This document shows, piece by piece, positions 61,815-64,000 of a stretch of DNA of 64,000 nucleotides (its first letter is position 1; each line of letters opens with the position of its first letter). Position numbers and translations under genes: made by a program. The notes under the pieces are model-generated. The model worked only from the letters and a program-made list of their open reading frames with translations, was not told the origin of the DNA and did not search any database. This DNA comes from Actinokineospora auranticolor (GTDB lineage Bacteria; Actinomycetota; Actinomycetes; Mycobacteriales; Pseudonocardiaceae): positions 62,001 to 126,000 of the forward strand of contig NZ_PTIX01000006.1 of NCBI RefSeq assembly GCF_002934265.1. The letters are read 5' to 3'.

Positions 61815-62000
61815 TGTTGAGGGGCGGCGGGCCGAACAGGTGGCTGGGCCGGGTGGGCGGAGTGGGGGCTCGGTCGTGGGTGGAAGGTGCTGGAACGAGC
61901 GCGGTGAGTGGGTGAGGCGCGCGCTGGGAACGTGCTGGCGCGTTGGGCGGGAGGAAGCGGCGTCTTGGGTGGGACCGAGGGAGGCGCTGAGGCCGGGCAA

Positions 62001-62304
62001 CGAGTTGGGTGGCGCGTGAGGTGGCGTGGGCGGAACGGCGAGTCGGGTGGCGCATGAGCCGGTGTGGGCAGGCCAGGGAGATTGGTGGCGCATGAGCCGG
62101 TGTGGGCAGGCCAGCGAGTCGGGTGGCGCGTGCGGTGGCGTGGGCGGGACGGCGAGTCGGGTGGCGCGTGAGGTGGTGCGGGCAGGCCAGCGAGTCGAGT
62201 CGCGCATGAGCCGGTGTGGGCAGGCCAGCGAGTCGGGTGGCGCATGAGCCGGTGTGGGTGGGGCAGGGAGATTGGTGGCGCGTGAGGTGGTGCGGGCGGG
62301 GCAG
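62001..62304. repeat. Minisatellite: eight 38-bp tandem units
   Basis: Eight full 38-bp units occupy 62001-62304 and a degenerate ninth follows. The unit reads approximately CGAGTCGGGTGGCGCATGAG then CCGGTGTGGGCAGGCCAG. Units 1, 4, 5 and 8 use the variant GCGTGAGGTGGTGCGGGC; units 3 and 8 start GGAGATTGG. The length is not a multiple of three and the translated frames wander, so this is not a coding repeat. There are no spacers, so it is not CRISPR. The unequal variants show that copies have been shuffled by slippage or recombination. Confidence 0.9.
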
Positions 62305-62470
62305 GGAGTTGGGCGGCTGGATGGTGTGGTGTCGCTGGACGGGTGGGTTTGGGGCGAAGGTGGGGCTGGAGGGCGTTCATCCGTACGTTGGCGGGGTTTT
62401 GGGTGGGGGTGGGGTGGATTTTCCTGTTGGGGGTGAGGGTTGCGCGGTCACCTGGAGGTAGGAGGAATCC

Positions 62471-63595
62471 ATGGCCGCTGTCCGGACCATCGGCGTTGCC
62501 GTGTCGGCGTTGGCGTTGTTGGGGGTTGCCACGATGACGAGCGCTAGCGCCTCGCCCGATCAGGGAGGTGAACGGCACGGGCAGCAAGCAGTTCCCCTGG
62601 TGCTCGGGCACCGGGGCGCCTCGGGCTACCGGCCGGAGCACACGCTGGCCAGCTACGAGTTGGCGGCCCGCATGGGGGCCGACTACATCGAGCCCGACCT
62701 GGTCTCCACCAAGGACGGCGTCCTGGTCGCCCGCCACGAGCCGGAGATCGGGGGCACGACCGACGTCGCCAAGCACACCGAGTTCGCCGACCGCAAGAAG
62801 ACGAAGGTGCTTGACGGGGTCACGCTCACCGGGTGGTGGACGGAGGACTTCACCCTGGCCGAGCTGAAGACGCTGCGGGCGGTGGAGCGGATCCCGGAGC
62901 TGCGGCAGGAGAACACGATCTTCAACGGGCGGTACCAGGTGCCGACCTTCCAGGAGGTCATCGACCTGCGCAAGCGGCTGTCGCGGGAGTTGGGGCGGGA
63001 GATCGGGATCTACCCCGAGACCAAGCACCCCACTTACTTCCGGTCGATCGGGCTCGAGTTGGAGCCGAAGCTGGTTGCCACGTTGGAGCGCAACGGGCTG
63101 AACCGGCGGGACGCGAAGGTGTTCGTCCAGTCTTTCGAGGTTGGCAACTTGAGGTCCCTCAGCCGGAAGCTGCGGGTGCCGCTGATCCAGCTGACGTCCG
63201 CCTCGGGCGCGCCGTACGACTTCGTCGCGGCCGGTGACAAGCGCACCTACGCCGACCTGGTCACCCCGGCCGGGCTGCGCGAGGTGGCCGGGTACGCGTA
63301 CGGCATCGGGCCGGACAAGAACCAGGTGATCCCCCGGGACGCGGCGGGCAACCTGGCGCAGCCGACCGCGCTGGTGGGCAACGCGCACGCGGCCGGGCTG
63401 AAGGTGCACCCGTACACCTTCCGAGCGGAGAACAACTTCCTGCCCGTGAACTTCCGGTCATCCGCGGTGCCGTCGGAGTACGGCGACCTGTTCGGTGAGC
63501 TGGCCGCCTTCTGGAAGGCGGGCGTGGACGGTGTGTTCACCGACAACACCGACATCGCCGTCGCCTCCCGCGCGGAGACCTTCCCGCGCCGGTGA
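62471..63595 (+). CDS. Secreted glycerophosphodiester phosphodiesterase
   Basis: GDPD enzymes hydrolyse glycerophosphodiesters to glycerol-3-phosphate and an alcohol. The 374-residue precursor has a signal peptide (MAAVRTIGVAVSALALLGVA then TMTSASA), the active-site pair in LGHRGASGYRPEHTLASYEL (HR and the His-containing loop), metal-binding GADYIEPDLVSTKDGVLVAR HEPE, and later ETKHP and VHPYTFRAEN, GVDGVFTDN. ATG 62471 follows AGGTAGGAGGAATCC. It is probably secreted. A strong hairpin terminator follows. Confidence 0.94.
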   Translation: MAAVRTIGVAVSALALLGVATMTSASASPDQGGERHGQQAVPLVLGHRGASGYRPEHTLASYELAARMGADYIEPDLVSTKDGVLVARHEPEIGGTTDVAKHTEFADRKKTKVLDGVTLTGWWTEDFTLAELKTLRAVERIPELRQENTIFNGRYQVPTFQEVIDLRKRLSRELGREIGIYPETKHPTYFRSIGLELEPKLVATLERNGLNRRDAKVFVQSFEVGNLRSLSRKLRVPLIQLTSASGAPYDFVAAGDKRTYADLVTPAGLREVAGYAYGIGPDKNQVIPRDAAGNLAQPTALVGNAHAAGLKVHPYTFRAENNFLPVNFRSSAVPSEYGDLFGELAAFWKAGVDGVFTDNTDIAVASRAETFPRR

Positions 63596-63605
63596 CCTCA
63601 GCATC

Positions 63606-63636
63606 GGGGCCCGCCACCGGTTCGGTGGCGGGCCCC
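63606..63636. terminator. Perfect 14-bp hairpin between converging genes
   Basis: GGGGCCCGCCACCG (63606-63619) pairs with CGGTGGCGGGCCCC (63623-63636) around a three-base loop, 11 bases after the phosphodiesterase stop and 28 bases from the stop of the opposing UBP zinc finger gene. It is a bidirectional terminator by position. Confidence 0.8.
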
Positions 63637-63664
63637 ATCGCTTTTGTCCTGAGTTGACGCAGTG

Positions 63665-63925
63665 TCAGACGATGCGGTCGTCGACGAAGCACCAGCGCCA
63701 GGTTTCACCCGGTTCGTACGATCGCATGACCGGGTGATCCGTCTCACGGTAGTGCCCGGACGCGTGCTTGCCCGGACTGGAGTCGCAGCACCCGACATGC
63801 CCGCAGGTGAGGCATAGTCGCAGGTGGACCCAGTGGCGGTTGCCCGCGGCCACGCACTCCGCGCATTCGTCGGCGGCGTCGTCGCGGACGTCGGCGGGCA
63901 GGGTCTCGGTGTGTTCGCAGGCCAT
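63665..63925 (-). CDS. UBP-type zinc finger protein
   Basis: The 86-residue protein is almost entirely a UBP-type (ZnF-UBP) zinc finger: MACEH at the start, CAECVAAGNRHWVHLRLCLT CGHVGCCDSSPGKHASGHY and HPVMRSY, with the Cys/His ligands C-x2-C, C-x2-CGHVGCC and H/H as expected. In eukaryotes such domains bind ubiquitin C-termini; in actinobacteria stand-alone copies are common and of unknown function. ATG 63925 has GGAAAGGAG upstream. Confidence 0.9.
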   Translation of the reverse strand: MACEHTETLPADVRDDAADECAECVAAGNRHWVHLRLCLTCGHVGCCDSSPGKHASGHYRETDHPVMRSYEPGETWRWCFVDDRIV

Positions 63926-63990
63926 CGCCCGCTCCTTTCCGGCTGGCGGTCGCGTGGGTAATCCTTGCGTACGACGACGAGGAGGTACGG

Positions 63991-64000
63991 GTGGATCTGC
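63991..64000 (+). CDS. Start of a gene leaving the window
   Basis: GGAGG at 63981-63985 is five bases from a GTG at 63991 that reads Val-Asp-Leu before the window ends. Spacing and strength of the ribosome site support a real start, but nothing can be said about the product. It is divergent from the UBP zinc finger gene. Confidence 0.4.

Larger units (their letters stand above)
61273..62470. other. 1.2-kb non-coding, repeat-rich region
   Basis: No supported gene: the open frames here are GC-driven and change frame with the repeats, with no ribosome sites of note. It contains two direct copies of a ~92-bp unit with GTTATCCACAGGC (61371-61463, 61723-61814) and the eight-unit 38-bp tandem array (62001-62304). 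GTAGAATTGG-type sequences and short G-rich hairpins (GGGGG-AGG-CCCCC) occur in the 92-bp units. The final 150 bases contain the promoter region of the secreted phosphodiesterase, with GGAGGTAGGAGGA at 62454-62466 as ribosome site. Confidence 0.7.

Noticed and set aside
61273..62000. Long minus-strand open frame across the repeat region as a proline-rich protein
   Set aside because: It has no ribosome site, its frame follows the repeats, and 38-bp units do not preserve the frame.
62001..62304. Tandem array considered as CRISPR
   Set aside because: Units are contiguous with no spacers, there are two interleaved variants, and no cas genes are nearby.

Overview
The window is high-GC, GTG-start-rich actinobacterial chromosome. 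The purine genes, the ESX-type secretion substrates, an actinobacterial UBP-type zinc finger, SigE and DUF3558 families and an Erm-type methylase suggest the family Pseudonocardiaceae (Actinokineospora/Saccharothrix-like; inference from gene content only). The backbone carries a scattered de novo purine set: purS-purQ-purL (2.6-5.8 kb), purC (15.2 kb), purB (48.1-49.6 kb) and purD (60.0-61.3 kb). Accessory material has been inserted between these conserved genes.

Layout. 0-2.5 kb: partial XRE regulator, small ORFs and a membrane pentapeptide-repeat protein. 2.5-5.8 kb: purLQS. 6.0-8.7 kb: frameshifted DUF3800-like gene, an NAD(P)-binding epimerase, and an erm-type rRNA methylase preceded by a putative leaderless 12-codon arrest peptide and attenuator. 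8.7-11.8 kb: two tandem membrane-anchored caspase-like proteases. 11.8-16.8 kb: MBL hydrolase, secreted subtilase, SAM hydrolase, purC and a DUF2334 protein. 16.9-22.9 kb: a decayed secreted-toxin locus (WXG-like N-terminus, papain-like/glutamine deamidase toxin module) translationally coupled to a nucleoside hydrolase and a broken ADP-ribosylglycohydrolase/SseB protein. 23.0-23.6 kb: secreted AA10 LPMO. 23.8-31.3 kb: a compact five-gene operon encoding a class III nucleotide-cyclase-like protein, an SPFH membrane protein, a TRAFAC-type GTPase, a GTPase-associated (GAP1-like) protein and a DUF4407 membrane protein. This operon is the best candidate for an undescribed conflict or signalling system.

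31.5-44.9 kb: LRR-like protein, XRE regulator, D12 adenine methylase, and a four-gene extended type III-like restriction-modification operon (SNF2 helicase, DUF4391, Mod, Res). It ends in a serine-recombinase C-terminal remnant that runs into tRNA-Leu(GAG), which marks a genomic-island edge. 44.9-53.6 kb: MOSC protein, polar amino-acid ABC transporter, purB-TetR, SigE-family sigma factor with its membrane partner, threonine aldolase, and a K+-channel-like protein. 54-60 kb: aminotransferase and an ESX-associated cluster (SLT transglycosylase, EspG, PPE-like, DUF3558 lipoprotein). 60-64 kb: purD, a 1.2-kb repeat-rich non-coding stretch (dispersed DnaA-box-containing repeats and a 38-bp minisatellite), glycerophosphodiesterase, and a UBP zinc finger.

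Two kinds of decay or repetition stand out. Frameshifts are concentrated in 16.9-22.9 kb, plus one at 6.6 kb, while neighbouring genes are intact. A family of about 80-90-bp repeats carrying TTATCCACAGG/TTGTCCACAGG occurs four times in the window.
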